This document shows positions 1-6,378 of a DNA stretch of 6,378 nucleotides, piece by piece. The stretch comes from JBAXGE01 sp044344145 (GTDB taxonomy: Bacteria > Planctomycetota > Phycisphaerae > WQYP01): positions 1-6,378 of the forward strand of contig JBIJDM010000174.1 of the NCBI GenBank assembly GCA_044344145.1, written 5' to 3'. The translations under genes were made by a program, and so were the position numbers. A model generated the notes under the pieces. It saw only the letters and a list, made by a program, of their open reading frames with translations, was not told the origin of the DNA and ran no database searches. Numbering within the stretch: position 1 is the first letter of the stretch; every line of letters begins with the position of its first letter.

Positions 1-60
1 ACTTGGCAACACGCCACAATGACCTAGGGCACCGGGGAAATTGTCGTCGGGAATCCGGTC

Positions 61-89
61 TTGGTCAAATGGGGAATCTGGCGTAGGAT
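61..89 (+). promoter_or_regulatory. weak candidate sigma70-type promoter for the acetyltransferase gene
   Basis: TTGGTC at 61-66 (3 of 6 matches to TTGACA) and TAGGAT at 84-89 (4 of 6 matches to TATAAT) are separated by 17 bases. This would place the transcript start near 96 and leave a leader of about 28 bases before the GTG start at 124. The match is poor, and transcription could equally begin left of the window. Nothing else is recognisable in bases 1-123. Confidence 0.22.
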
Positions 90-114
90 ATGGACAGCCC
101 AGTTTTCTTGCTAT

Positions 115-118
115 GGAG
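115..118 (+). promoter_or_regulatory. ribosome binding site that fixes the acetyltransferase start
   Basis: GGAG lies 5 bases upstream of the GTG at 124. This is the reason for preferring that GTG over the in-frame TTG at 61, which would add 21 residues (rich in Trp and Arg) that do not resemble the start of a GNAT fold. Confidence 0.55.
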
Positions 119-123
119 CCCCT

Positions 124-627
124 GTGACCGACCCCCTGATTACCATCCGTCCCGCGCAGGTGGAGGATACCGCTACCGTTGCGGCCATCCTGCGGGAAGC
201 CGCCCAGTGGCTGACCGATCGGGGTATACCGCTGTGGCAGACTGATGAACTGCATCCCGAGCATGTCGCCGGTGACGTGGCGGCGGGGTTGTTTTGGCTG
301 GCATGGGTGGGCCATGATCCCGCCGGTTGTGTGCGGTTTCAACTTGAAGACGCCCTGTTTTGGCCGGATGTCCCAAAAGGTGAGGCGGTGTATGTGCATC
401 GGCTGGCGGTCCGGCGCCGTTTTGCCGGGGGGCGAGTTTCGGAAGCGTTACTGACGTGGGCCTATCAGCAGGCGCAAACTATGAGACGGCGCTGGTTGCG
501 GTTGGATACGGTGGCAGACCGGCCCGCACTACGGGCTGTGTATGAACGGCAGGGGTTTGGTTTTCACAGCGAACGCCAGGTGGGGCCGTATCTGGTGGCC
601 CGGTATCAGAAGGCGGTAATACTGTAA
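124..627 (+). CDS. GNAT family N-acetyltransferase
   Basis: A 167-residue protein, a normal length for a single-domain GNAT enzyme, which would transfer acetyl from acetyl-CoA to an amine; the acceptor cannot be read from the sequence. From GTG 124, the N-terminal strand and helix begin LITIRPAQVEDTATVAAIL. The acetyl-CoA binding core is YVHRLAVRRRFAGG (residues about 90-103), strand beta4 followed by the pyrophosphate loop. The next strand carries LRLDT (about 125-129), and YERQGF (140-145) is the usual C-terminal GNAT helix and turn. The loop departs from the canonical R/Q-x-x-G-x-G/A pattern: it reads R-F-A-G-G-R-V-S, with Arg where the last small residue is expected. The protein has no signal peptide and is presumably cytosolic. 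It faces the sugar genes, with only 19 bases between the two stop codons, so a role in the same pathway is not implied. Confidence 0.82.
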   Translation: MTDPLITIRPAQVEDTATVAAILREAAQWLTDRGIPLWQTDELHPEHVAGDVAAGLFWLAWVGHDPAGCVRFQLEDALFWPDVPKGEAVYVHRLAVRRRFAGGRVSEALLTWAYQQAQTMRRRWLRLDTVADRPALRAVYERQGFGFHSERQVGPYLVARYQKAVIL

Positions 628-646
628 GCGCCGTCAGGAGGGCGGT

Positions 647-2689
647 TTAGAGTTTCCGACCTACCACCGTGCCCGCGGCGACGAAAGGCGTAAACCCGAG
701 CGCATACGCCGGGCTGTCGGGGGACAGCGCGAAATCGCCCGTGGCCAGGTTGGCAAAGCCCGGGTCGGCAGTGCGGCTGTGGATATCGTAACCCAGGGCT
801 TGAAGTTGGGTCAGTTCGTAGCGTTTCCAGACGACATGAGAAAACTCGTCGCGGGATTCATCACCACCAAAAACCGGCCCTTGCAGATCCCAGAGCAGAT
901 TGAGGTTGCTGCGGAAGCCGCGCTGGGTCAGGCTGTCGCCATCGCGGGCGACCAGCACCGGTTTGCCATCGCCGATGAGGATGTTGCGTTCCAGATTGAG
1001 TGAATTGTAATCGCTACCCGCCGCGCTGATGGACACCACCCCGAGGCCCGAGTAGAGCATGACGTTGTTGCGCAGGTTGTTGTCGCGGCCGTAATGCAGA
1101 TTGACGCACTCGCTGGAGGTGTGGTGGAGGAGATTGTTCTCAATGGTGATATAGCTCGAGCCTTCGTCGGCGTAGATCGCCCAGCCGCCATAGTTGCAGG
1201 CGATGATGTGGTGGATGTGGTTATGGCGGATCACGGTGCCGGGTTGTTCCCCGAGCGTGTAAATACCACCCATATCGTTGAGCAGACCGCTGCCGAGGTG
1301 ATGGATGTGGTTATTCTCCAGCACGTTGTGGTGCGTGGGCGAGTCGCCAAAGCCCCAGGTCCAGCCGCAACTGATGCCGCTGTATTCGATGTGGTGGATG
1401 TGATTGTCACGGACGATGTTATGGTCGGCGTGGACAATCAAAATCCCCACGGCACTGAGGAAGATGGTTCCGCAGTCGGTGATTTCGTTGTTCGCGATCA
1501 GGGTATGGCTGCACCGGCCCGCGTGATCGTACGACCCACTGCCCGTGACCTTGATCCCGCCAGCTCCGAGGTGAACAATTCGGTTGCCGGTGATGCGGTT
1601 GCCACGACAGCCGGGGCCGACTTCGATGCCGTAAGGGCCGGCCGGGCCGATCTGGCAATCTTCGATGGCGCACTGCCGGGCGTGGCTGAGTTGCACCAGC
1701 GCCGGCACAGAACTGGCGGCCTGGGCATCGGTGCCGCGGCCGGGGATATGCGCCCAATCGGTGTGGGCCAGAGTCAGACCTTTGAGTACGATGCCCTGTA
1801 CGGGGCGCTCGGGCTGGCCCTCGATGCGAACCAGATGGTTGAGCACGGGGGCGATGATTTCGGTGGTAGCGAGTTGTTCGCCGTCGCGCGGGAGGTACGT
1901 GAGTACGCCCGTGGGGCGGTCCAGGTACCACTGGCCGGGTTCTTCCAATGCTTCAGCTACGTTTTCAAACCAGAAGCGGGCGCATTGTGATGAGGCGTCA
2001 TCCTTGAGCGGGAACCAGGGCTTCACGCCGGTGACCACTTCGCCAGTGGCGGGATTCACCCGGGCCAGCGGCAGCCGTTCTTCCATCCAGTAATGGACGG
2101 CAACTGCGTCAATGTCCGCCAGATTGCGCCAGTCCTGCACTTGGCCCGGCGCGCAGAAAAATGTTTCGTGGTGTGACTCTGGTGGGCCAATAAAGCCCTC
2201 GAACGTCATACCCGGCACGCTGGCGATACGGTAAGTGCCGGTTTTGGGCAGGCGCGGGCGCTGCCGTGGGGCGCCGTTGACATACAACGAGCGGAAATAC
2301 CACGATCCATTGGCCACTTCGCGCAGCGTGGTGCGCCAGACGCGACGGCCGGATTCGGTCTGCTCCGTCCAACCGGTGACAGGGCGTCCGCCGGAGAGGA
2401 CGACTTGCTTGCCGGGCAGTGCTGCAAACGTCACGGCGGGCAGTCCCGGCCCGAGCACCAGCGGCTCGTTGAGAAAGTGGGTGCCCGCATCCAGCCAGAT
2501 CGTGACCGGTCCGGCCGGCGGTGACTCGGTCAAACGGTCCAGCGCCCAGCCGATGCTGGGTACCGGGCCATCGCTGCCATAGGCATTGGGCTCGGCGCTC
2601 GTGCCGCTGTATTTCTCGCTGCCGCGCGGCGAAACAAAAAGTTCGCACGCGGGCCAACTGGGACGATACGCATGGTCGGACTTCTGCAT
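647..2689 (-). CDS. right-handed parallel beta-helix protein, GH141-like putative glycoside hydrolase
   Basis: A 680-residue protein. The N-terminal part has FVSPRGS (about 18-24) and a DGPVPSIGWALDRL segment, then PVTIWLDAGTHFL, VVLSGGRPVTGW and SLYVNGAPRQRPRLP. This order is typical of GH141-type beta-helix enzymes (family knowledge: alpha-L-fucosidase and xylanase activities are known there). From about residue 330 to 620 it is a beta-helix of short coils marked by N-x-I turns, including three NHIHHI/L coils. Asp472 (NDMGG) and Asp508 (YADEG), 36 residues apart on neighbouring coils, are my candidates for catalytic acids. The start ATG follows an in-frame TAA by one codon, so no longer N-terminus is possible. 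The N-terminus has no signal peptide, suggesting a cytoplasmic enzyme. It begins 8 bases after the GH130 stop with no clear Shine-Dalgarno sequence, which suggests translational coupling. A polysaccharide lyase or other beta-helix enzyme remains possible; the fold is much surer than the activity. Confidence 0.8.
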   Translation of the reverse strand: MQKSDHAYRPSWPACELFVSPRGSEKYSGTSAEPNAYGSDGPVPSIGWALDRLTESPPAGPVTIWLDAGTHFLNEPLVLGPGLPAVTFAALPGKQVVLSGGRPVTGWTEQTESGRRVWRTTLREVANGSWYFRSLYVNGAPRQRPRLPKTGTYRIASVPGMTFEGFIGPPESHHETFFCAPGQVQDWRNLADIDAVAVHYWMEERLPLARVNPATGEVVTGVKPWFPLKDDASSQCARFWFENVAEALEEPGQWYLDRPTGVLTYLPRDGEQLATTEIIAPVLNHLVRIEGQPERPVQGIVLKGLTLAHTDWAHIPGRGTDAQAASSVPALVQLSHARQCAIEDCQIGPAGPYGIEVGPGCRGNRITGNRIVHLGAGGIKVTGSGSYDHAGRCSHTLIANNEITDCGTIFLSAVGILIVHADHNIVRDNHIHHIEYSGISCGWTWGFGDSPTHHNVLENNHIHHLGSGLLNDMGGIYTLGEQPGTVIRHNHIHHIIACNYGGWAIYADEGSSYITIENNLLHHTSSECVNLHYGRDNNLRNNVMLYSGLGVVSISAAGSDYNSLNLERNILIGDGKPVLVARDGDSLTQRGFRSNLNLLWDLQGPVFGGDESRDEFSHVVWKRYELTQLQALGYDIHSRTADPGFANLATGDFALSPDSPAYALGFTPFVAAGTVVGRKL

Positions 2690-2697
2690 GGCTTAAC

Positions 2698-3597
2698 TTA
2701 CGCTGGGTAGGTGCAGACCCACCGCACCAATTCTTCAAAATCAGCCGTGGCGACCCCGACAAAACGGTCGGCAGCGCCATAGTACACGAACAGTTTCCCG
2801 TCAATCACGACGTTACCACACGGGAAGATCACGCCCTTGTAGTAGCCATCGAGTTCATAACTGGTCTCGGGTTCGAGAATGCACTTGGGTGTGCGGTGCA
2901 GCACCTTCCACGGTTCATTCAGATCGAGCATCATCACCCCGAGGCGATATTTCAAATCCGGGCCGACGGCATGGTAGATCGTGAACCAGCCCTGCGGGGT
3001 CTTGATCGGGGGCGTTGAGCCGCCGATTTTCTTTTCCCACGGGAACTTGGCTTTGGCGACGAACTTCGACTGGGTGTAATCCCAATCGTGGGCGTCATTG
3101 GACTGCATCAGCCACATGGCCGGGAAATCGGTGCCATACTTGGGGCCGGTCCAACTCATCGGACGGTGCAGCATGGCGAACTGACCGTTGATCCGTTCCG
3201 GGAACAGGATGGCGTCGCGGTCATCGAGCATGGGATGCGTGATACGGCCACCACGGTAATAGGTCTCGAAATCGCGGGTGAGGAGCAAGCCGGAAGAACT
3301 CAGGCTTTCGCGCATGCACAGCGGCCAGTCGGCGGTGGCGAACGGCGGTTTCCACTGTTCGTTGGGGGTTTTAAGCCAATACTGCCCGGCCGGGAAGGGC
3401 CGCGAGGCGTAGGTGATGAAGTACCATTCGCCGAACTTCACGATGCGCGGGTCTTCGACGCAGCCACCATCAAAGCCGTCCGAGGGAATGACTGCCGGCT
3501 CGGTGCCGATGCGGTCAAAGTTGAAGCCGTCGCCGGAGACCGCGCGGCCGAGATAAACCTTGTGGATCGCATCCGCCGCCGAAGCGCGGTAGAGCAT
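2698..3597 (-). CDS. GH130 family glycoside phosphorylase/hydrolase (beta-mannoside type), main ORF of an interrupted gene
   Basis: The 299-residue ORF holds most of a GH130 five-bladed propeller. Family knowledge: GH130 enzymes phosphorolyse or hydrolyse beta-linked mannosides in the cytoplasm, with the Asp of the VEDPR motif as proton donor. Seen here, numbered from ATG 3597: LYRA (2-5), GGCVEDPRIV (44-53, with Asp49 the likely catalytic acid), RDAILFPE (127-134), HRP (144-146), GGSTPPIKT with GWFTIYH (192-209), YKGVIFPCGNV (253-263) and YYGAAD (272-277). The ORF lacks the first blade strand and the NPGA segment, which lie upstream in the same frame behind a TGA (see 3598-3717). ATG 3597 has no ribosome binding site and is probably not the real start. 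With the upstream part restored the protein would be 339 residues, a usual GH130 length. The beta-helix gene follows after 8 bases. The family call is firm; phosphorylase versus hydrolase and the exact mannoside are open. Confidence 0.85.
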   Translation of the reverse strand: MLYRASAADAIHKVYLGRAVSGDGFNFDRIGTEPAVIPSDGFDGGCVEDPRIVKFGEWYFITYASRPFPAGQYWLKTPNEQWKPPFATADWPLCMRESLSSSGLLLTRDFETYYRGGRITHPMLDDRDAILFPERINGQFAMLHRPMSWTGPKYGTDFPAMWLMQSNDAHDWDYTQSKFVAKAKFPWEKKIGGSTPPIKTPQGWFTIYHAVGPDLKYRLGVMMLDLNEPWKVLHRTPKCILEPETSYELDGYYKGVIFPCGNVVIDGKLFVYYGAADRFVGVATADFEELVRWVCTYPA

Positions 3598-3717
3598 CGT
3601 GACCGTGCGCGATGCAGGATCGTACCAGGCACCGGGGTTGGCCGTGACGGCGCACTGCCATCAGCTATCGGGCTTGGGGCTGAGAATGGGGTTACCCGCG
3701 TAACGTTGCAGTTGCAT
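3598..3717 (-). pseudogene. 5' part of the GH130 gene, cut off by an in-frame TGA at codon 19
   Basis: From ATG 3717 the frame reads MQLQRYAGNPILSPKPDS, then TGA (3663-3661), then WQCAVTANPGAWYD and seven more codons straight into the ORF starting at 3597, with no frame change. NPIL near the N-terminus and NPGAWYD before LYRA are the normal opening of GH130 proteins, so this is coding sequence of the same gene and not leader. No ATG, GTG or TTG lies in frame between the TGA and 3597. One base change would restore a 339-codon gene. A nonsense mutation or a sequencing/assembly base error fits best; genetic recoding does not (see the rejected list). Confidence 0.85.
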
Positions 3718-3723
3718 AGTGTT

Positions 3724-3728
3724 TCCTC
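3724..3728 (-). promoter_or_regulatory. strong ribosome binding site of the GH130 gene
   Basis: On the minus strand GAGGA stands 6 bases before the ATG at 3717 (GAGGAAACACTATG). The ATG at 3597 has nothing comparable upstream. This shows that the natural start is 3717 and that the TGA lies inside the gene. Confidence 0.8.
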
Positions 3729-3840
3729 GCTCATGTGGTTTTCTGGATTGCAAACGACTCAAGCGAAACAGAGGCAAACTTGCTTGCCGCGATTTCTGCA
3801 CCGTGCTTGAAGGTGTCGCCTAGTCTTCAGGTTTTATGAA

Positions 3841-3857
3841 ACGGGGACCGTCCCCGT
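3841..3857 (-). repeat. perfect 7-bp hairpin in the GH130 leader
   Basis: ACGGGGA and TCCCCGT form a perfect inverted repeat around a 3-base loop. It sits about 7-23 bases downstream of the transcript start predicted from the promoter at 3871-3899. It could be an operator, an mRNA 5' stabilising stem, or a REP-like palindrome. On the minus strand it is followed by TTC and not a run of T, so it is a poor terminator. Confidence 0.6.
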
Positions 3858-3870
3858 GCAATCTACGGGC

Positions 3871-3899
3871 AATATACCCATGACCTGCCCCGGTGTAAA
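3871..3899 (-). promoter_or_regulatory. sigma70-type promoter for the GH130 and beta-helix genes
   Basis: On the minus strand TTTACA (3899-3894, 5 of 6 matches to TTGACA) and TATATT (3876-3871, 5 of 6 matches to TATAAT) are separated by exactly 17 bases. The predicted start near 3864 gives a leader of roughly 147 bases before ATG 3717. The promoter lies 55 bases beyond the GH78 stop codon, so the GH130 and beta-helix pair can be transcribed separately from GH78. Confidence 0.6.
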
Positions 3900-3954
3900 G
3901 ACGGCGTTTGGGGGCGCTGGAGCGCGTGGCACGGGCGTTTTGCGCTCATACGCG

Positions 3955-6378
3955 CTAACTCTCCCGCACCGTAAAGCGATACGTCCCGCTACCGGCCAGA
4001 CACGTTACCCGGCCGTTTACCACCTTAATCTGGCTTAGGCCCGGGGCCGACTTCAGCCCCTTGCCATGTTCCTGTGCCGCACTGATCTTGGCCGTGGGCA
4101 GGATGATTTGGGCGGTGGTATTGCTGGGGATTATCACCTCCATGGTGACGGTCGCACCGGCTCGGGTCCACCCGCTGGTGACCATGCCATAACTGCTTGC
4201 AAACGATGCCCGGGCCTGGGTTAAGCGCTGGGCCTGCGCGGAGCCCACCGGTGGCAGTTGCGGGTGGATAATCCACCGCTTGCCCCCGGGCGCGGCGGGA
4301 TCAAAGCGAATCCCCGCCACCACACTGTAGAGCCATTCGCCGATGGCGCCGTACGCATAATGGTTGAATGAATTCATGCCGGGGCTTTGGAACCCCTTGT
4401 CGGTGGTCCAGCCGTCCCAGCGTTCCCAGATGGTGGTGGCGCCGTTTTTCACGGGGAACAACCACGAAGGATAATCCTCGTTGAACAGCAGTTTGTAGGC
4501 AATGTCCAATCGCCCACCATCAGACAGGGCGAAAATCAGGGGTTTGACGCCCAGAAAACCGGTGGATAGATGGGTGTTACGATTCTTCCACGTATTGGTA
4601 TAACGGCCATGCTCGATATCAAAGACCATATGCTCCAGCGCGGCCGCACGCATTGCCGGCGGTATGAGATTAAAACGCAAAGCCAGCGCATAGGCCGTCT
4701 GGGTATCGCCCACCACCCGTCCCGTGCTGGTTAAGAATTGCCGGGCAAAATCCTGCTGCATCTTTTTGAAACGGGCAGTATATTTGGCCTGATCCTTTTT
4801 CTTGCCTAAGACTCCCGCAATCCGCCCCAGCAAGTCGGTGGTATGGGCGTTATAGGCCAACGCGGTCACATCCAGTGGGGTGTTGGCGTCGTGATGCAGC
4901 CAATCGTTAAAACTGTGCCGTGTTTTCAGATTGGTCTGGGTGATAAATTCGCCATATTTCACCATGCTGGCATAATGCCGTTCCAGAATCCGCACATCGC
5001 CATAAGCCAGATAGATCGTCCACGGGCAGATCACGCCCGCATCGGCCCAGCCCGGGCCGCCATCGGTTTTCCATTCGGCGGGTTTGATCGTCAGCCACTT
5101 GCCCAGCACATCGGGTGCCACCATCGGATACGATCCCTGCGGCGGTTGGGCATCGCGCAGGTCCTGTGTCCATTTGGTGAAGAAGCCTGCCACATCCATG
5201 TTGTAGCAGGCGGTTTGGATGAATACCTGGGCATCGCCGGTCCAGCCCAGCCGTTCATCGCGCTGGGGACAATCGGTGGGCACTTCCAGAAAGTTCCCTT
5301 TCTGCCCCCAGATGATATTGCTGAACAGTTGGTTCAGCAGCGGATCGGAACTGGCAAAGTGGCCGGTCCGCGCGGTGGCGGTGTGGACGACCACGCCGGT
5401 CACAGCGTCCAACGCCGGTGGAGTGGTCAGTCCGGTAATTTCCACATAGCGGAAACCATGGAACGTAAAACGCGGTTCGTAGGTTTCCTGCCCCTGACCA
5501 TTCAATACATACGTATCCGTACATTTGGCGCTGCGCAGATTGGCGATGTAGAGCGTGCCATCGGGATTCAAAACCTCCGCATAGCGGATGGTGACGGTGG
5601 TTCCCGCCGGGCCAGAGAGTTTCAGCCGGGCCCAGCCGATCATGTTTTGGCCCAGATCGAAAATGTAGACGCCGGGGGTGGGTTCGGTCCGGTCCTTGGC
5701 GGGTAGTTCTTCAATCTTGCGTACGCGCGGCGAAGCCGAAGCCTGCAATACCGGCTTGGTCGTCAGCGGACACCGCCGGGCCGCACCCCAAGCGTGGTCA
5801 TCGAAGCCTGCCGTGGTCCACGCTACATCGGCCAGTCGGGCATCATAGCTTTCCCCGTGATAGATATCCGCGGCCAGAATCGGACCGGTGCCACTTTTCC
5901 AGGTCTCATCGGTCACCACACGTTCGCAGGTACCATCGGCATACGTGATTTCCAGTTGCGCCAGCAACCGCACGGGATGGCCATAGCGGTTGCGATTGTT
6001 TTTCCCCCAGGCCAGATGTCCGGCAAACCAACCATCAGCCAGAGTGACTCCCAGGGCATTGTCGCCCGCTTGCAGCAGTGCAGTTACATCATATGTCTGG
6101 TATTGCACCCGGCAGGAATAGTCGGTCCAGCCGGGGGTGAAGTAATCTTCTCCAACCCGCTGGCCGTTGATGTAGGCTTCATAAAGCCCCAGCGCGGTCA
6201 CATAAAGCCGGGCTTGGGCGATCGGACCCCGGGCCGTGAAACCCCGGCGCAGGTAGGGGGGGCGGGTGGTTTGCTGGGGGTCGGCCTCCAGATGCGAAGC
6301 GATCCATTGCGCCGACCAGTCGGCTGGCTTAAGCAAACCAATTTCGAAACTGGCCGGTTCGCTCCACGCCGAGGGGGT
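3955..6378 (-). CDS. GH78 alpha-L-rhamnosidase, 5' end outside the window
   Basis: Inverting hydrolase releasing terminal alpha-L-rhamnose from glycans or glycosides. The frame is open to the right edge and reads SAWSEPASFEIGLLKPADW before the first possible start (TTG 6336). That is family-typical sequence, so the true start lies beyond the window; 807 residues are visible, and roughly 70-150 N-terminal residues are missing judging from usual family length. Numbered from the first visible codon: the N-terminal beta domains run to about 340, with YEAYINGQRVGEDYFTPGWTD at about 66-86 as the carbohydrate-binding jelly roll. The (alpha/alpha)6 barrel follows. DCPQRDERLGWTGD (369-382) contains the predicted general acid Glu375; GWADAGVICPW (443-453) and TTIWERWDGW (648-657, predicted general base Glu652) complete the site. 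A C-terminal beta domain follows IIHPQLPP. Stop codon is TAG. All expected catalytic motifs are intact. Whether it is secreted cannot be seen. Confidence 0.93.
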   Translation of the reverse strand, partial: TPSAWSEPASFEIGLLKPADWSAQWIASHLEADPQQTTRPPYLRRGFTARGPIAQARLYVTALGLYEAYINGQRVGEDYFTPGWTDYSCRVQYQTYDVTALLQAGDNALGVTLADGWFAGHLAWGKNNRNRYGHPVRLLAQLEITYADGTCERVVTDETWKSGTGPILAADIYHGESYDARLADVAWTTAGFDDHAWGAARRCPLTTKPVLQASASPRVRKIEELPAKDRTEPTPGVYIFDLGQNMIGWARLKLSGPAGTTVTIRYAEVLNPDGTLYIANLRSAKCTDTYVLNGQGQETYEPRFTFHGFRYVEITGLTTPPALDAVTGVVVHTATARTGHFASSDPLLNQLFSNIIWGQKGNFLEVPTDCPQRDERLGWTGDAQVFIQTACYNMDVAGFFTKWTQDLRDAQPPQGSYPMVAPDVLGKWLTIKPAEWKTDGGPGWADAGVICPWTIYLAYGDVRILERHYASMVKYGEFITQTNLKTRHSFNDWLHHDANTPLDVTALAYNAHTTDLLGRIAGVLGKKKDQAKYTARFKKMQQDFARQFLTSTGRVVGDTQTAYALALRFNLIPPAMRAAALEHMVFDIEHGRYTNTWKNRNTHLSTGFLGVKPLIFALSDGGRLDIAYKLLFNEDYPSWLFPVKNGATTIWERWDGWTTDKGFQSPGMNSFNHYAYGAIGEWLYSVVAGIRFDPAAPGGKRWIIHPQLPPVGSAQAQRLTQARASFASSYGMVTSGWTRAGATVTMEVIIPSNTTAQIILPTAKISAAQEHGKGLKSAPGLSQIKVVNGRVTCLAGSGTYRFTVRES

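Noticed and set aside
628..646. Bidirectional terminator between the convergent acetyltransferase and beta-helix genes.
   Set aside because: Only a 4-bp CGCC/GGCG stem with an 8-base loop can be drawn, and the T tract is short; too weak to call.
1094..1990. 298-codon open frame on the + strand, opposite the beta-helix gene.
   Set aside because: Its protein is a Val/Asp/Ala-rich mirror of the His-rich coils, without a recognisable domain. Long antisense frames are common opposite GC-rich genes.
2109..2804. 231-codon minus-strand frame across the GH130 and beta-helix junction.
   Set aside because: Low-complexity Arg/Pro/Thr-rich product in another frame of two well-supported genes.
3661..3663. 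TGA read as a sense codon (recoded genetic code or selenocysteine); the four complete stop codons visible in the window are TAA or TAG, never TGA.
   Set aside because: The GH78 and beta-helix genes run for about 1500 codons without a single in-frame TGA and use TGG for their many Trp residues. A recoded genome would show TGA often. GH130 has no known selenocysteine at this N-terminal position.
3088..3810. 240-codon open frame on the + strand, opposite the GH130 gene.
   Set aside because: Antisense shadow of the clearly recognisable GH130 sequence, with no domain of its own.
3920..3947. Terminator of the GH78 gene formed by GAGCGC and GCGCTC.
   Set aside because: The stem is 6 bp with a 16-base loop and is not followed by a run of T on the minus strand, so it is not convincing as an intrinsic terminator.
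4843..5706. 287-codon open frame on the + strand, opposite the GH78 gene.
   Set aside because: It lies wholly inside a gene with intact catalytic motifs, and the product shows no family features.

Overview
The window (6378 bases, GC-rich) looks like a carbohydrate-utilisation locus of an environmental or gut bacterium. Large GH78 rhamnosidases, right-handed beta-helix glycosidase-like proteins and GH130 phosphorylases clustered without SusC/SusD genes or a visible regulator fit the PVC group (Verrucomicrobia, Lentisphaerae, Planctomycetes). That assignment rests on gene content and protein style only; there is no marker gene here.

Layout. Bases 1-123 are a short non-coding upstream region. 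Bases 124-627 (+) encode a small GNAT-type N-acetyltransferase. All other genes are on the minus strand and converge on it. From upstream to downstream on that strand: a GH78 alpha-L-rhamnosidase whose 5' end lies beyond the right edge (6378 to 3955); a 237-base gap holding a good sigma70-like promoter (TTTACA, 17 bases, TATATT) and a perfect 7-bp hairpin near the predicted transcript start; a GH130 beta-mannoside phosphorylase/hydrolase-like gene (3717 to 2698); and, after 8 bases, a 680-residue right-handed beta-helix protein resembling GH141 (2689 to 647).

The main anomaly is in the GH130 gene. The true start is the ATG at 3717, which has a strong ribosome binding site, but codon 19 is TGA. 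The same frame then continues with conserved-looking GH130 N-terminal sequence into the long ORF that begins at the ATG at 3597. The gene as given is therefore broken by one in-frame stop, either a real nonsense mutation or a base error. An annotation starting at 3597 would hide this.

Working model (inference): the GH130 and beta-helix proteins form a two-gene transcript and both lack signal peptides, so they probably act in the cytoplasm on imported oligosaccharides. The neighbouring GH78 would remove alpha-L-rhamnose from the same glycan. Rhamnose, mannose and possibly fucose or another sugar suggest a pectin-type or bacterial-exopolysaccharide-type substrate, but the sequence does not settle which. 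I saw no RNA genes, mobile elements or CRISPR arrays.
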